DNA of 64,000 nt from assembly GCA_946800325.1 (NCBI GenBank), contig OX326958.1:16334992-16398991 (forward strand), given 5' to 3'. Source of the DNA: Luzula sylvatica (Eukaryota > Streptophyta > Magnoliopsida > Poales > Juncaceae). The number at the start of each line of letters is the position of its first letter. The first letter of the stretch is position 1. The notes beneath the pieces are model-generated. The model was not told where the DNA came from. It saw only the letters and a program-made list of their open reading frames with translations, and searched no databases. Positions 23,065 to 36,900 of this stretch are shown here, one piece after another. Position numbers and translations under genes: made by a program.

Positions 23065-26000
23065 GAATCGAAAAACAAACTTTCTTAGTGTTTGTGAATT
23101 TTGGTGAAAAGTTATGTACTAAAAGATACGATACAAATGATCTAAAAACAAGTTATTTGAACTCCTCAAAGCGTTAAAATCTTGTTTTGAATCGAAAAAC
23201 AAACTTTCTTAGTGTTTGTGAAATTTGGTGAAAAGTTATGTAGTAAAAGATACGATACAAATGATCTAGAAACACGTTATTTGAACTCCTCATAGCGTTA
23301 AAATCTTGTTTTGAATCGAAAAACAAACTTTCTTAGTGTTTGTGAAATTTGGTGAAAAGTTATGTACTAAAAGATACGATACAAATGATCTAAAAACTTG
23401 TTATTTGAACACCTCAAAGCGTTAAAATCTTGTTTTGAATCGAAAAACAAACTTTCTTAGTGTTTGTGAAATTTGGTGAAAAGTTATGTACTAAAAGATA
23501 CGATACAAATGATCTAAAAACAAGTTATTTGAACTCCTCAAAGCGTTAAAATCTTGTTTTGAATCGAAAAACAAACTTTCTTAGTGTTTGTGAAATTTGG
23601 TGAAAAATTATGTACTGAAAGATACGATACAAATGATCTAAAAACACGTTATTTGAACTCCTCAAAGCGTTAAAATCTTGTTTTGAATCGAAAAACAAAC
23701 TTTCTTAGTGTTTGTGAAATTTGGTGAAAAGTTGTGTAGTAAAAGATACGATACAAATGATCTAGAAACAAGTTATTTGAACTCCTCAAAGCGTTAAAAT
23801 CTTGTTTTGAATCGAAAAACAAACTTTCTTAGTGTTTGTGAAATTTGGTGAAAAGTTATGTACTGAAAGATACGATACAAATGATCTAAAAACATGTTAT
23901 TTGAACTCCTCAAAGCGTTAAAATCTTGTTTTGAATCGAAAAACAAACTTTCTTAGTGTTTGTGAAATTTGGTGAAACGTTATGTAGTAAAAGATACGAT
24001 ACAAATGATCTAGAAACACGTTATTTGAACTCCTCAAAGCGTTAAAATCTTGTTTTGAATCGAAAAACAAACTTTCTTAGTGTTTGTGAAATTTGGTGAA
24101 AAGTTATGTACTAAAATATACGATACAAATGATCTAAAAACACGTTATTTGAACTCCTCAAAGCGTTAAAATCTGGTTTTGAATCGAAAAACAAACTTTC
24201 TTAGTGTTTGTGAAATTTGGTGAAAAGTTATGTACTAAAAGATACGATACAAATGATCTAAAAACACGTTATTTGAACTCCTCAAAGCGTTAAAATCTTG
24301 TTTTGAATCGAAAAACAAACTTTCTTAGTGTTTGTGAAATTTGGTGAAAAGTTATGTAGTAAAAGATACGATACAAATGATCTAGAAACACGTTATTTGA
24401 ACTCCTCATAGCGTTAAAATCTTGTTTTGAATCGAAAAACAAACTTTCTTAGTGTTTGTGAAATTTGGTGAAAAGTTATGTACTAAAAGATACGATACAA
24501 ATGATCTAAAAACTTGTTATTTGAACACCTCAAAGCGTTAAAATCTTGTTTTGAATCGAAAAACAAACTTTCTTAGTGTTTGTGAAATTTGGTGAAAAGT
24601 TATGTACTAAAAGATACGATACAAATGATCTAAAAACAAGTTATTTGAACTCCTCAAAGCGTTAAAATCTTGTTTTGAATCGAAAAACAAACTTTCTTAG
24701 TGTTTGTGAAATTTGGTGAAAAGTTATGTAGTAAAAGATACGATACAAATGATCTAGAAACACGTTATTTGAACTCCTCATAGCGTTAAAATCTTGTTTT
24801 GAATCGAAAAACAAACTTTTTTAGTGTTTGTGAAATTTGGTGAAAAGTTATGTACTAAAAGATACGATACAAATGATCTAAAACCACGTTATTTGAACTC
24901 CTCAGAGCGTTAAAATCTTGTTTTGAATCGAAAAACAAACTTTCTTAGTGTTTGTGAAATTTGGTGAAAAGTTATGTACTAAAAGATACTATACAAATGA
25001 TCTAAAAACATGTTATTTGAACTCCTCAAAGCGTTAAAATCTTGTTTTGAATCGAAAAACAAACTTTCTTAGTGTTTGTGAAATTTGGTGAAAAGTTATG
25101 TACTAAAAGATACGATACAAATGATCTAAAAACACGTTATTTGAACTCCTCAAAGCGTTAAAATCTGGTTTTGAATCGAAAAACAAACTTTCTTAGTGTT
25201 TGTGAAATTTGGCGAAAAGTTATGTAGTAAAAGATACGATACTAATGATCTAGGAACACGTTATTTGAACTCCTCAAAGCGTTAAAATCTTGTTTTGAAT
25301 CGAAAAACAAACTTTCTTAGTGTTTGTGAAATTTGGTGAAAAGTTATGTACTAAAAGATACGATACAAATGATCTAAAAACACGTTATTTGAACTCCTCA
25401 AAGCGTTAAAATCTGGTTTTGAATCGAAAAACAAACTTTCTTAGTGTTTGTGAAATTTGGTGAAAAGTTATGTACTAAAAGATACGATACAAATGATCTA
25501 AAAACACGTTATTTCAACTCCTCAAAGCGTTAAAATCTGGTTTTGAATCGAAAAACAAACTTTCTTAGTGTTTGTGAAATTTGGCGAAAAGTTATGTAGT
25601 AAAAGATACGATACTAATGATCTAGGAACACGTTATTTGAACTCCTCAAAGCGTTAAAATCTTGTTTTGAATCGAAAAACAAACTTTCTTAGTGTTTGTG
25701 AAATTTGGTGAAAAGTTATGTACTGAAAGATACGATACAAATGATCTAAAAACACGTTATTTGAACTCCTCAAAGCGTTAAAATCTTGTTTTGAATCGAA
25801 AAACAAACTTTCTTAGTGTTTGTGAAATTTGGTGAAAAGTTATGTAGTAAAAGATACGATACAAATGATCTAGAAACACGTTATTTGAACTCCTCAAAGC
25901 GTTAAAATCTTGTTTTGAATCGAAAAACAAACTTTCTTAGTGTTTGTGAAATTTGGTGAAAAGTTATGTACTAAAAGATACGATACAAATGATCTAAAAA

Positions 26001-27776
26001 CACGTTATTTGAACTCCTCAAAGCGTTAAAATCTGGTTTTGAATCGAAAAACAAACTTTCTTAGTGTTTGTGAAATTTGGCGAAAAGTTATGTAGTAAAA
26101 GATACGATACTAATGATCTAGGAACACGTTATTTGAACTCCTCAAAGCGTTAAAATCTTGTTTTGAATCGAAAAACAAACTTTCTTAGTGTTTGTGAAAT
26201 TTGGTGAAAAGTTATGTACTGAAAGATACGATACAAATGATCTAAAAACACGTTATTTGAACTCCTCAAAGCGTTAAAATCTTGTTTTGAATCGAAAAAC
26301 AAACTTTCTTAGTGTTTGTGAAATTTGGTGAAACGTTATGTAGTAAAAGATACGATACAAATGATCTAGAAACACGTTATTTGAACTCCTCAAAGCGTTA
26401 AAATCTGGTTTTGAATCGAAAAACAAACTTTCTTAGAGTTTGTGAAATTTGGTGAAAAGTTATGTACTAAAAGATACGATACAAATGATCTAAAAACACG
26501 TTATTTGAACTCCTCAAAGCGTTAAAATCTGGTTTTGAATCGAAAAACAAACTTTCTTAGTGTTTGTGAAATTTGGCGAAAAGTTATGTAGTAAAAGATA
26601 CGATACTAATGATCTAGGAACACGTTATTTGAACTCCTCAAAGCGTTAAAATCTTGTTTTGAATCGAAAAACAAACTTTCTTAGTGTATGTGAAATTTGG
26701 TGAAAAGTTATGTACTGAAAGATACGATACAAATGATCTAAAAACACGTTATTTGAACTCCTCAAAGCGTTAAAATCTTGTTTTGAATCGAAAAACAAAC
26801 TTTCTTAGTGTTTGTGAAATTTGGTGAAAAGTTATGTACTAAAAGATACGATACAAATGATCTAAAAACTTGTTATTTGAACACCTCAAAGCGTTAAAAT
26901 CTTGTTTTGAATCGAAAAATAAACTTTCTTAGTGTTTGTGAAATTTGGTGAAAAGTTATGTACTAAAAGATACGATACAAATGATCTAAAAACAAGTTAT
27001 TTGAACTCCTCAAAGCGTTAAAATCTTGTTTTGAATCGAAAAACAAACTTTCTTAGTGTTTGTGAAATTTGGTGAAAAGTTATGTAGTAAAAGATACGAT
27101 ACAAATGATCTAGAAACACGTTATTTGAACTCCTCATAGCGTTAAAATCTTGTTTTGAATCGAAAAACAAACTTTCTTAGTGTTTGTGAAATTTGGTGAA
27201 AAGTTATGTACTAAAAGATACGATACAAATGATCTAAAAACTTGTTATTTGAACACCTCAGAGCGTTAAAATCTTGTTTTGAATCGAAAAACAAACTTTC
27301 TTAGTGTTTGTGAAATTTGGTGAAAAGTTATGTACAAAAAGATACGATACAAATGATCTAAAAACAAGTTATTTGAACTCCTCAAAGCGTTAAAATCTTG
27401 TTTTGAATCGAAAAACAAACTTTCTTAGTGTTTGTGAAATTTGGTGAAAAGTTATGTACTGAAAGATACGATACAAATGATCTAAAAACACGTTATTTGA
27501 ACTCCTCAAAGCGTTAAAATCTTGTTTTGAATCGAAAAACAAACTTTCTTAGTGTTTGTGAAATTTGGTGAAAAATTGTGTAGTAAAAGATACGATACAA
27601 ATGATCTAGAAACACGTTATTTGAACTCCTCAAAGCGTTAAAATGTTGTTTTGAATCGAAAAACAAACTTTCTTAGTGTTTGTGAAATTTGGTGAAAAGT
27701 TATGTACTGAAAGATACGATACAAATGATCTAAAAACACGTTATTTGAACTCCTCAAAGCGTTAAAATCTTGTTTT
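22941..27776 (+). repeat. Higher-order segment 1, second copy (m186-m224)
   Basis: This is the partner of 1-4,836 at an offset of 185 monomers. It carries the same ordered set of rare variants (23,099; the T61 monomer at 24,057; T20 in 24,801; TTAGAGTT at 26,431; T12 at 26,920). Differences from the first copy include C at 25,515 (position 95), A at 27,336 (position 56) and G at 27,645 (position 117). Its last part is also the first copy of the 22-monomer triplicate, so the long-range duplication and the local triplication overlap. Confidence 0.9.
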
Positions 27777-28520
27777 GAATCGAAAAACAAACTTTCTTAG
27801 TGTTTGTGAAATTTGGTGAAACGTTATGTAGTAAAAGATACGATACAAATGATCTAGAAACACGTTATTTGAACTCCTCAAAGCGTTAAAATCTTGTTTT
27901 GAATCGAAAAACAAACTTTCTTAGTGTTTGTGAAATTTGGTGAAAAGTTATGTACTAAAAGATACGATACAAATGATCTAAAAACACGTTATTTGAACTC
28001 CTCAAAGCGTTAAAATCTGGTTTTGAATCGAAAAACAAACTTTCTTAGTGTTTGTGAAATTTGGTGAAAAGTTATGTACTAAAAGATACGATACAAATGA
28101 TCTAAAAACACGTTATTTGAACTCCTCAAAGCGTTAAAATCTTGTTTTGAATCGAAAAACAAACTTTCTTAGTGTTTGTGAAATTTGGTGAAAAGTTATG
28201 TAGTAAAAGATACGATACAAATGATCTAGAAACACGTTATTTGAACTCCTCATAGCGTTAAAATCTTGTTTTGAATCGAAAAACAAACTTTCTTAGTGTT
28301 TGTGAAATTTGGTGAAAAGTTATGTACTAAAAGATACGATACAAATGATCTAAAAACTTGTTATTTGAACACCTCAAAGCGTTAAAATCTTGTTTTGAAT
28401 CGAAAAACAAACTTTCTTAGTGTTTGTGAAATTTGGTGAAAAGTTATGTACTAAAAGATACGATACAAATGATCTAAAAACAAGTTATTTGAACTCCTCA
28501 AAGCGTTAAAATCTTGTTTT
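25793..28520 (+). repeat. 22-monomer higher-order unit, copy 1 (m209-m230)
   Basis: This is the first of three consecutive 2,728-bp units with order e-D-A-B-C-D-A-B-F-G-E-F-G-B-H-B-C-D-D'-E-F-G. Internal markers are TTAGAGTT at 26,431, A28 at the monomer starting 26,661, T12 at 26,920, A56 at 27,336 and G117 at 27,645. It has T105 at 27,137, where copies 2 and 3 have C. Confidence 0.92.
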
Positions 28521-31248
28521 GAATCGAAAAACAAACTTTCTTAGTGTTTGTGAAATTTGGTGAAAAGTTATGTAGTAAAAGATACGATACAAATGATCTA
28601 GAAACACGTTATTTGAACTCCTCAAAGCGTTAAAATCTTGTTTTGAATCGAAAAACAAACTTTCTTAGTGTTTGTGAAATTTGGTGAAAAGTTATGTACT
28701 AAAAGATACGATACAAATGATCTAAAAACACGTTATTTGAACTCCTCAAAGCGTTAAAATCTGGTTTTGAATCGAAAAACAAACTTTCTTAGTGTTTGTG
28801 AAATTTGGCGAAAAGTTATGTAGTAAAAGATACGATACTAATGATCTAGGAACACGTTATTTGAACTCCTCAAAGCGTTAAAATCTTGTTTTGAATCGAA
28901 AAACAAACTTTCTTAGTGTTTGTGAAATTTGGTGAAAAGTTATGTACTGAAAGATACGATACAAATGATCTAAAAACACGTTATTTGAACTCCTCAAAGC
29001 GTTAAAATCTTGTTTTGAATCGAAAAACAAACTTTCTTAGTGTTTGTGAAATTTGGTGAAACGTTATGTAGTAAAAGATACGATACAAATGATCTAGAAA
29101 CACGTTATTTGAACTCCTCAAAGCGTTAAAATCTGGTTTTGAATCGAAAAACAAACTTTCTTAGAGTTTGTGAAATTTGGTGAAAAGTTATGTACTAAAA
29201 GATACGATACAAATGATCTAAAAACACGTTATTTGAACTCCTCAAAGCGTTAAAATCTGGTTTTGAATCGAAAAACAAACTTTCTTAGTGTTTGTGAAAT
29301 TTGGCGAAAAGTTATGTAGTAAAAGATACGATACTAATGATCTAGGAACACGTTATTTGAACTCCTCAAAGCGTTAAAATCTTGTTTTGAATCGAAAAAC
29401 AAACTTTCTTAGTGTATGTGAAATTTGGTGAAAAGTTATGTACTGAAAGATACGATACAAATGATCTAAAAACACGTTATTTGAACTCCTCAAAGCGTTA
29501 AAATCTTGTTTTGAATCGAAAAACAAACTTTCTTAGTGTTTGTGAAATTTGGTGAAAAGTTATGTACTAAAAGATACGATACAAATGATCTAAAAACTTG
29601 TTATTTGAACACCTCAAAGCGTTAAAATCTTGTTTTGAATCGAAAAATAAACTTTCTTAGTGTTTGTGAAATTTGGTGAAAAGTTATGTACTAAAAGATA
29701 CGATACAAATGATCTAAAAACAAGTTATTTGAACTCCTCAAAGCGTTAAAATCTTGTTTTGAATCGAAAAACAAACTTTCTTAGTGTTTGTGAAATTTGG
29801 TGAAAAGTTATGTAGTAAAAGATACGATACAAATGATCTAGAAACACGTTATTTGAACTCCTCACAGCGTTAAAATCTTGTTTTGAATCGAAAAACAAAC
29901 TTTCTTAGTGTTTGTGAAATTTGGTGAAAAGTTATGTACTAAAAGATACGATACAAATGATCTAAAAACTTGTTATTTGAACACCTCAGAGCGTTAAAAT
30001 CTTGTTTTGAATCGAAAAACAAACTTTCTTAGTGTTTGTGAAATTTGGTGAAAAGTTATGTACAAAAAGATACGATACAAATGATCTAAAAACAAGTTAT
30101 TTGAACTCCTCAAAGCGTTAAAATCTTGTTTTGAATCGAAAAACAAACTTTCTTAGTGTTTGTGAAATTTGGTGAAAAGTTATGTACTGAAAGATACGAT
30201 ACAAATGATCTAAAAACACGTTATTTGAACTCCTCAAAGCGTTAAAATCTTGTTTTGAATCGAAAAACAAACTTTCTTAGTGTTTGTGAAATTTGGTGAA
30301 AAATTGTGTAGTAAAAGATACGATACAAATGATCTAGAAACACGTTATTTGAACTCCTCAAAGCGTTAAAATGTTGTTTTGAATCGAAAAACAAACTTTC
30401 TTAGTGTTTGTGAAATTTGGTGAAAAGTTATGTACTGAAAGATACGATACAAATGATCTAAAAACACGTTATTTGAACTCCTCAAAGCGTTAAAATCTTG
30501 TTTTGAATCGAAAAACAAACTTTCTTAGTGTTTGTGAAATTTGGTGAAACGTTATGTAGTAAAAGATACGATACAAATGATCTAGAAACACGTTATTTGA
30601 ACTCCTCAAAGCGTTAAAATCTTGTTTTGAATCGAAAAACAAACTTTCTTAGTGTTTGTGAAATTTGGTGAAAAGTTATGTACTAAAAGATACGATACAA
30701 ATGATCTAAAAACACGTTATTTGAACTCCTCAAAGCGTTAAAATCTGGTTTTGAATCGAAAAACAAACTTTCTTAGTGTTTGTGAAATTTGGTGAAAAGT
30801 TATGTACTAAAAGATACGATACAAATGATCTAAAAACACGTTATTTGAACTCCTCAAAGCGTTAAAATCTTGTTTTGAATCGAAAAACAAACTTTCTTAG
30901 TGTTTGTGAAATTTGGTGAAAAGTTATGTAGTAAAAGATACGATACAAATGATCTAGAAACACGTTATTTGAACTCCTCATAGCGTTAAAATCTTGTTTT
31001 GAATCGAAAAACAAACTTTCTTAGTGTTTGTGAAATTTGGTGAAAAGTTATGTACTAAAAGATACGATACAAATGATCTAAAAACTTGTTATTTGAACAC
31101 CTCAAAGCGTTAAAATCTTGTTTTGAATCGAAAAACAAACTTTCTTAGTGTTTGTGAAATTTGGTGAAAAGTTATGTACTAAAAGATACGATACAAATGA
31201 TCTAAAAACAAGTTATTTGAACTCCTCAAAGCGTTAAAATCTTGTTTT
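28521..31248 (+). repeat. 22-monomer higher-order unit, copy 2 (m231-m252)
   Basis: Every marker of copy 1 recurs 2,728 bp later (29,159; 29,648; 30,373). The difference I found from copy 1 is C at 29,865, shared with copy 3. Near identity over 2.7 kb indicates very recent amplification. Confidence 0.92.
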
Positions 31249-33976
31249 GAATCGAAAAACAAACTTTCTTAGTGTTTGTGAAATTTGGTGAAAAGTTATG
31301 TAGTAAAAGATACGATACAAATGATCTAGAAACACGTTATTTGAACTCCTCAAAGCGTTAAAATCTTGTTTTGAATCGAAAAACAAACTTTCTTAGTGTT
31401 TGTGAAATTTGGTGAAAAGTTATGTACTAAAAGATACGATACAAATGATCTAAAAACACGTTATTTGAACTCCTCAAAGCGTTAAAATCTGGTTTTGAAT
31501 CGAAAAACAAACTTTCTTAGTGTTTGTGAAATTTGGCGAAAAGTTATGTAGTAAAAGATACGATACTAATGATCTAGGAACACGTTATTTGAACTCCTCA
31601 AAGCGTTAAAATCTTGTTTTGAATCGAAAAACAAACTTTCTTAGTGTTTGTGAAATTTGGTGAAAAGTTATGTACTGAAAGATACGATACAAATGATCTA
31701 AAAACACGTTATTTGAACTCCTCAAAGCGTTAAAATCTTGTTTTGAATCGAAAAACAAACTTTCTTAGTGTTTGTGAAATTTGGTGAAACGTTATGTAGT
31801 AAAAGATACGATACAAATGATCTAGAAACACGTTATTTGAACTCCTCAAAGCGTTAAAATCTGGTTTTGAATCGAAAAACAAACTTTCTTAGAGTTTGTG
31901 AAATTTGGTGAAAAGTTATGTACTAAAAGATACGATACAAATGATCTAAAAACACGTTATTTGAACTCCTCAAAGCGTTAAAATCTGGTTTTGAATCGAA
32001 AAACAAACTTTCTTAGTGTTTGTGAAATTTGGCGAAAAGTTATGTAGTAAAAGATACGATACTAATGATCTAGGAACACGTTATTTGAACTCCTCAAAGC
32101 GTTAAAATCTTGTTTTGAATCGAAAAACAAACTTTCTTAGTGTATGTGAAATTTGGTGAAAAGTTATGTACTGAAAGATACGATACAAATGATCTAAAAA
32201 CACGTTATTTGAACTCCTCAAAGCGTTAAAATCTTGTTTTGAATCGAAAAACAAACTTTCTTAGTGTTTGTGAAATTTGGTGAAAAGTTATGTACTAAAA
32301 GATACGATACAAATGATCTAAAAACTTGTTATTTGAACACCTCAAAGCGTTAAAATCTTGTTTTGAATCGAAAAATAAACTTTCTTAGTGTTTGTGAAAT
32401 TTGGTGAAAAGTTATGTACTAAAAGATACGATACAAATGATCTAAAAACAAGTTATTTGAACTCCTCAAAGCGTTAAAATCTTGTTTTGAATCGAAAAAC
32501 AAACTTTCTTAGTGTTTGTGAAATTTGGTGAAAAGTTATGTAGTAAAAGATACGATACAAATGATCTAGAAACACGTTATTTGAACTCCTCACAGCGTTA
32601 AAATCTTGTTTTGAATCGAAAAACAAACTTTCTTAGTGTTTGTGAAATTTGGTGAAAAGTTATGTACTAAAAGATACGATACAAATGATCTAAAAACTTG
32701 TTATTTGAACACCTCAGAGCGTTAAAATCTTGTTTTGAATCGAAAAACAAACTTTCTTAGTGTTTGTGAAATTTGGTGAAAAGTTATGTACAAAAAGATA
32801 CGATACAAATGATCTAAAAACAAGTTATTTGAACTCCTCAAAGCGTTAAAATCTTGTTTTGAATCGAAAAACAAACTTTCTTAGTGTTTGTGAAATTTGG
32901 TGAAAAGTTATGTACTGAAAGATACGATACAAATGATCTAAAAACACGTTATTTGAACTCCTCAAAGCGTTAAAATCTTGTTTTGAATCGAAAAACAAAC
33001 TTTCTTAGTGTTTGTGAAATTTGGTGAAAAATTGTGTAGTAAAAGATACGATACAAATGATCTAGAAACACGTTATTTGAACTCCTCAAAGCTTTAAAAT
33101 GTTGTTTTGAATCGAAAAACAAACTTTCTTAGTGTTTGTGAAATTTGGTGAAAAGTTATGTACTGAAAGATACGATACAAATGATCTAAAAACACGTTAT
33201 TTGAACTCCTCAAAGCGTTAAAATCTTGTTTTGAATCGAAAAACAAACTTTCTTAGTGTTTGTGAAATTTGGTGAAACGTTATGTAGTAAAAGATACGAT
33301 ACAAATGATCTAGAAACACGTTATTTGAACTCCTCAAAGCGTTAAAATCTTGTTTTGAATCGAAAAACAAACTTTCTTAGTGTTTGTGAAATTTGGTGAA
33401 AAGTTATGTACTAAAAGATACGATACAAATGATCTAAAAACACGTTATTTGAACTCCTCAAAGCGTTAAAATCTGGTTTTGAATCGAAAAACAAACTTTC
33501 TTAGTGTTTGTGAAATTTGGTGAAAAGTTATGTACTAAAAGATACGATACAAATGATCTAAAAACACGTTATTTGAACTCCTCAAAGCGTTAAAATCTTG
33601 TTTTGAATCGAAAAACAAACTTTCTTAGTGTTTGTGAAATTTGGTGAAAAGTTATGTAGTAAAAGATACGATACAAATGATCTAGAAACACGTTATTTGA
33701 ACTCCTCATAGCGTTAAAATCTTGTTTTGAATCGAAAAACAAACTTTCTTAGTGTTTGTGAAATTTGGTGAAAAGTTATGTACTAAAAGATACGATACAA
33801 ATGATCTAAAAACTTGTTATTTGAACACCTCAAAGCGTTAAAATCTTGTTTTGAATCGAAAAACAAACTTTCTTAGTGTTTGTGAAATTTGGTGAAAAGT
33901 TATGTACTAAAAGATACGATACAAATGATCTAAAAACAAGTTATTTGAACTCCTCAAAGCGTTAAAATCTTGTTTT
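31249..33976 (+). repeat. 22-monomer higher-order unit, copy 3 (m253-m274)
   Basis: Markers recur at 31,887, 32,376, 32,593 and 33,101. It shares C105 with copy 2 and has a private T at 33,093 (position 109). The next monomer at 33,977 is E rather than e, so the triplication ends here and the array passes into segment 2, second copy; the last five monomers already belong to that match. Confidence 0.92.
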
Positions 33977-36900
33977 GAATCGAAAAACAAACTTTCTTAG
34001 TGTTTGTGAAATTTGGTGAAAAGTTATGTAGTAAAAGATACGATACAAATGATCTAGAAACACGTTATTTGAACTCCTCATAGCGTTAAAATCTTGTTTT
34101 GAATCGAAAAACAAACTTTCTTAGTGTTTGTGAAATTTGGTGAAAAGTTATGTACTAAAAGATACGATACAAATGATCTAAAACCACGTTATTTGAACTC
34201 CTCAAAGCGTTAAAATCTTGTTTTGAATCGAAAAACAAACTTTCTTAGTGTTTGTGAAATTTGGTGAAAAGTTATGTACTAAAAGATACTATACAAATGA
34301 TCTAAAAACATGTTATTTGAACTCCTCAAAGCGTTAAAATCTTGTTTTGAATCGAAAAACAAACTTTCTTAGTGTTTGTGAAATTTGGTGAAAAGTTATG
34401 TACTAAAAGATACGATACAAATGATCTAAAAACACGTTATTTGAACTCCTCAAAGCGTTAAAATCTGGTTTTGAATCGAAAAACAAACTTTCTTAGTGTT
34501 TGTGAAATTTGGTGAAAAGTTATGTACTAAAAGATACGATACAAATGATCTAAAAACACGTTATTTGAACTCCTCAAAGCGTTAAAATCTGGTTTTGAAT
34601 CGAAAAACAAACTTTCTTAGTGTTTGTGAAATTTGGCGAAAAGTTATGTAGTAAAAGATACGATACTAATGATCTAGCAACACGTTATTTGAACTCCTCA
34701 AAGCGTTAAAATCTTGTTTTGAATCGAAAAACAAACTTTCTTAGTGTTTGTGAAATTTGGTGAAAAGTTATGTACTGAAAGATACGATACAAATGATCTA
34801 AAAACACGTTATTTGAACTCCTCAAAGCGTTAAAATCTTGTTTTGAATCGAAAAACAAACTTTCTTAGTGTTTGTGAAATTTGGTGAAAAGTTATGTAGT
34901 AAAAGATACGATACAAATGATCTAGAAACACGTTATTTGAACTCCTCAAAGCGTTAAAATCTTGTTTTGAATCGAAAAACAAACTTTCTTAGTGTTTGTG
35001 AAATTTGGTTAAAAGTTATGTACTAAAAGATACGATACAAATGATCTAAAAACACGTTATTTGAACTCCTCAAAGCGTTAAAATCTGGTTTTGAATCGAA
35101 AAACAAACTTTCTTAGTGTTTGTGAAATTTGGTGAAAAGTTATGTACTAAAAGATACGATACAAATGATCTAAAAACACGTTATTTGAACTCCTCAAAGC
35201 GTTAAAATCTGGTTTTGAATCGAAAAACAAACTTTCTTAGTGTTTGTGAAATTTGGCGAAAAGTTATGTAGTAAAAGATACGATACTAATGATCTAGGAA
35301 CACGTTATTTGAACTCCTCAAAGCGTTAAAATCTTGTTTTGAATCGAAAAACAAACTTTCTTAGTGTTTGTGAAATTTGGTGAAAAGTTATGTACTGAAA
35401 GATACGATACAAATGATCTAAAAACACGTTATTTGAACTCCTCAAAGCGTTAAAATCTGGTTTTGAATCGAAAAACAAACTTTCTTAGTGTTTGTGAAAT
35501 TTGGCGAAAAGTTATGTAGTAAAAGATACGATACTAATGATCTAGGAACACGTTATTTGAACTCCTCAAAGCGTTAAAATCTTGTTTTGAATCGAAAAAC
35601 AAACTTTCTTAGTGTTTGTGAAATTTGGTGAAAAGTTATGTACTGAAAGGTACGATACAAATGATCTAAAAACACGTTATTTGAACTCCTCAAAGCGTTA
35701 AAATCTTGTTTTGAATCGAAAAACAAACTTTCTTAGTGTTTGTGAAATTTGGTGAAACGTTATGTAGTAAAAGATACGATACAAATGATCTAGAAACACG
35801 TTATTTGAACTCCTCAAAGCGTTAAAATCTTGTTTTGAATCGAAAAACAAACTTTCTTAGTGTTTGTGAAATTTGGTGAAAAGTTATGTACTAAAAGATA
35901 CGATACAAATGATCTAAAAACACGTTATTTGAACTCCTCAAAGCGTTAAAATCTGGTTTTGAATCGAAAAACAAACTTTCTTAGTGTTTGTGAAATTTGG
36001 TGAAAAGTTATGTACTAAAAGATACGATACAAATGATCTAAAAACACGTTATTTGAACTCCTCAAAGCGTTAAAATCTTGTTTTGAATCGAAAAACAAAC
36101 TTTCTTAGTGTTTGTGAAATTTGGTGAAAAGTTATGTAGTAAAAGATACGATACAAATGATCTAGAAACACGTTATTTGAACTCCTCATAGCGTTAAAAT
36201 CTTGTTTTGAATCGAAAAACAAACTTTCTTAGTGTTTGTGAAATTTGGTGAAAAGTTATGTACTAAAAGATACGATACAAATGATCTAAAAACTTGTTAT
36301 TTGAACACCTCAAAGCGTTAAAATCTTGTTTTGAATCGAAAAACAAACTTTCTTAGTGTTTGTGAAATTTGGTGAAAAGTTATGTACTAAAAGATAAGAT
36401 ACAAGTGATCTAAAAACAAGTTATTTGAACTCCTCAAAGCGTTAAAATCTTGTTTTGAATCGAAAAACAAACTTTCTTAGTGTTTGTGAAATTTGGTGAA
36501 AAGTTATGTAGTAAAAGATACGATACAAATGATCTAGAAACACGTTATTTGAACTCCTCATAGCGTTAAAATCTTGTTTTGAATCGAAAAACAAACTTTC
36601 TTAGTGTTTGTGAAATTTGGTGAAAAGTTATGTACTAAAAGATACGATACAAATGATCTAAAACCACGTTATTTGAACTCCTCAAAGCGTTAAAATCTTG
36701 TTTTGAATCGAAAAACAAACTTTCTTAGTGTTTGTGAAATTTGGTGAAAAGTTATGTACTAAAAGATACGATACAAATGATCTAAAAACAAGTTATTTGA
36801 ACTCCTCAAAGCGTTAAAATCTTGTTTTGAATCGAAAAACAAACTTTCTTAGTGTTTGTGAAATTTGGTGAAAAGTTATGTACTGAAAGATACGATACAA

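Noticed and set aside
22941..33976. Large duplications as pure assembly artefacts
   Set aside because: This is not excluded, but each copy has its own private bases (for example 2,875 versus 25,515, and 29,865 and 33,093 within the triplicate), which a simple duplicated-contig error would not produce.
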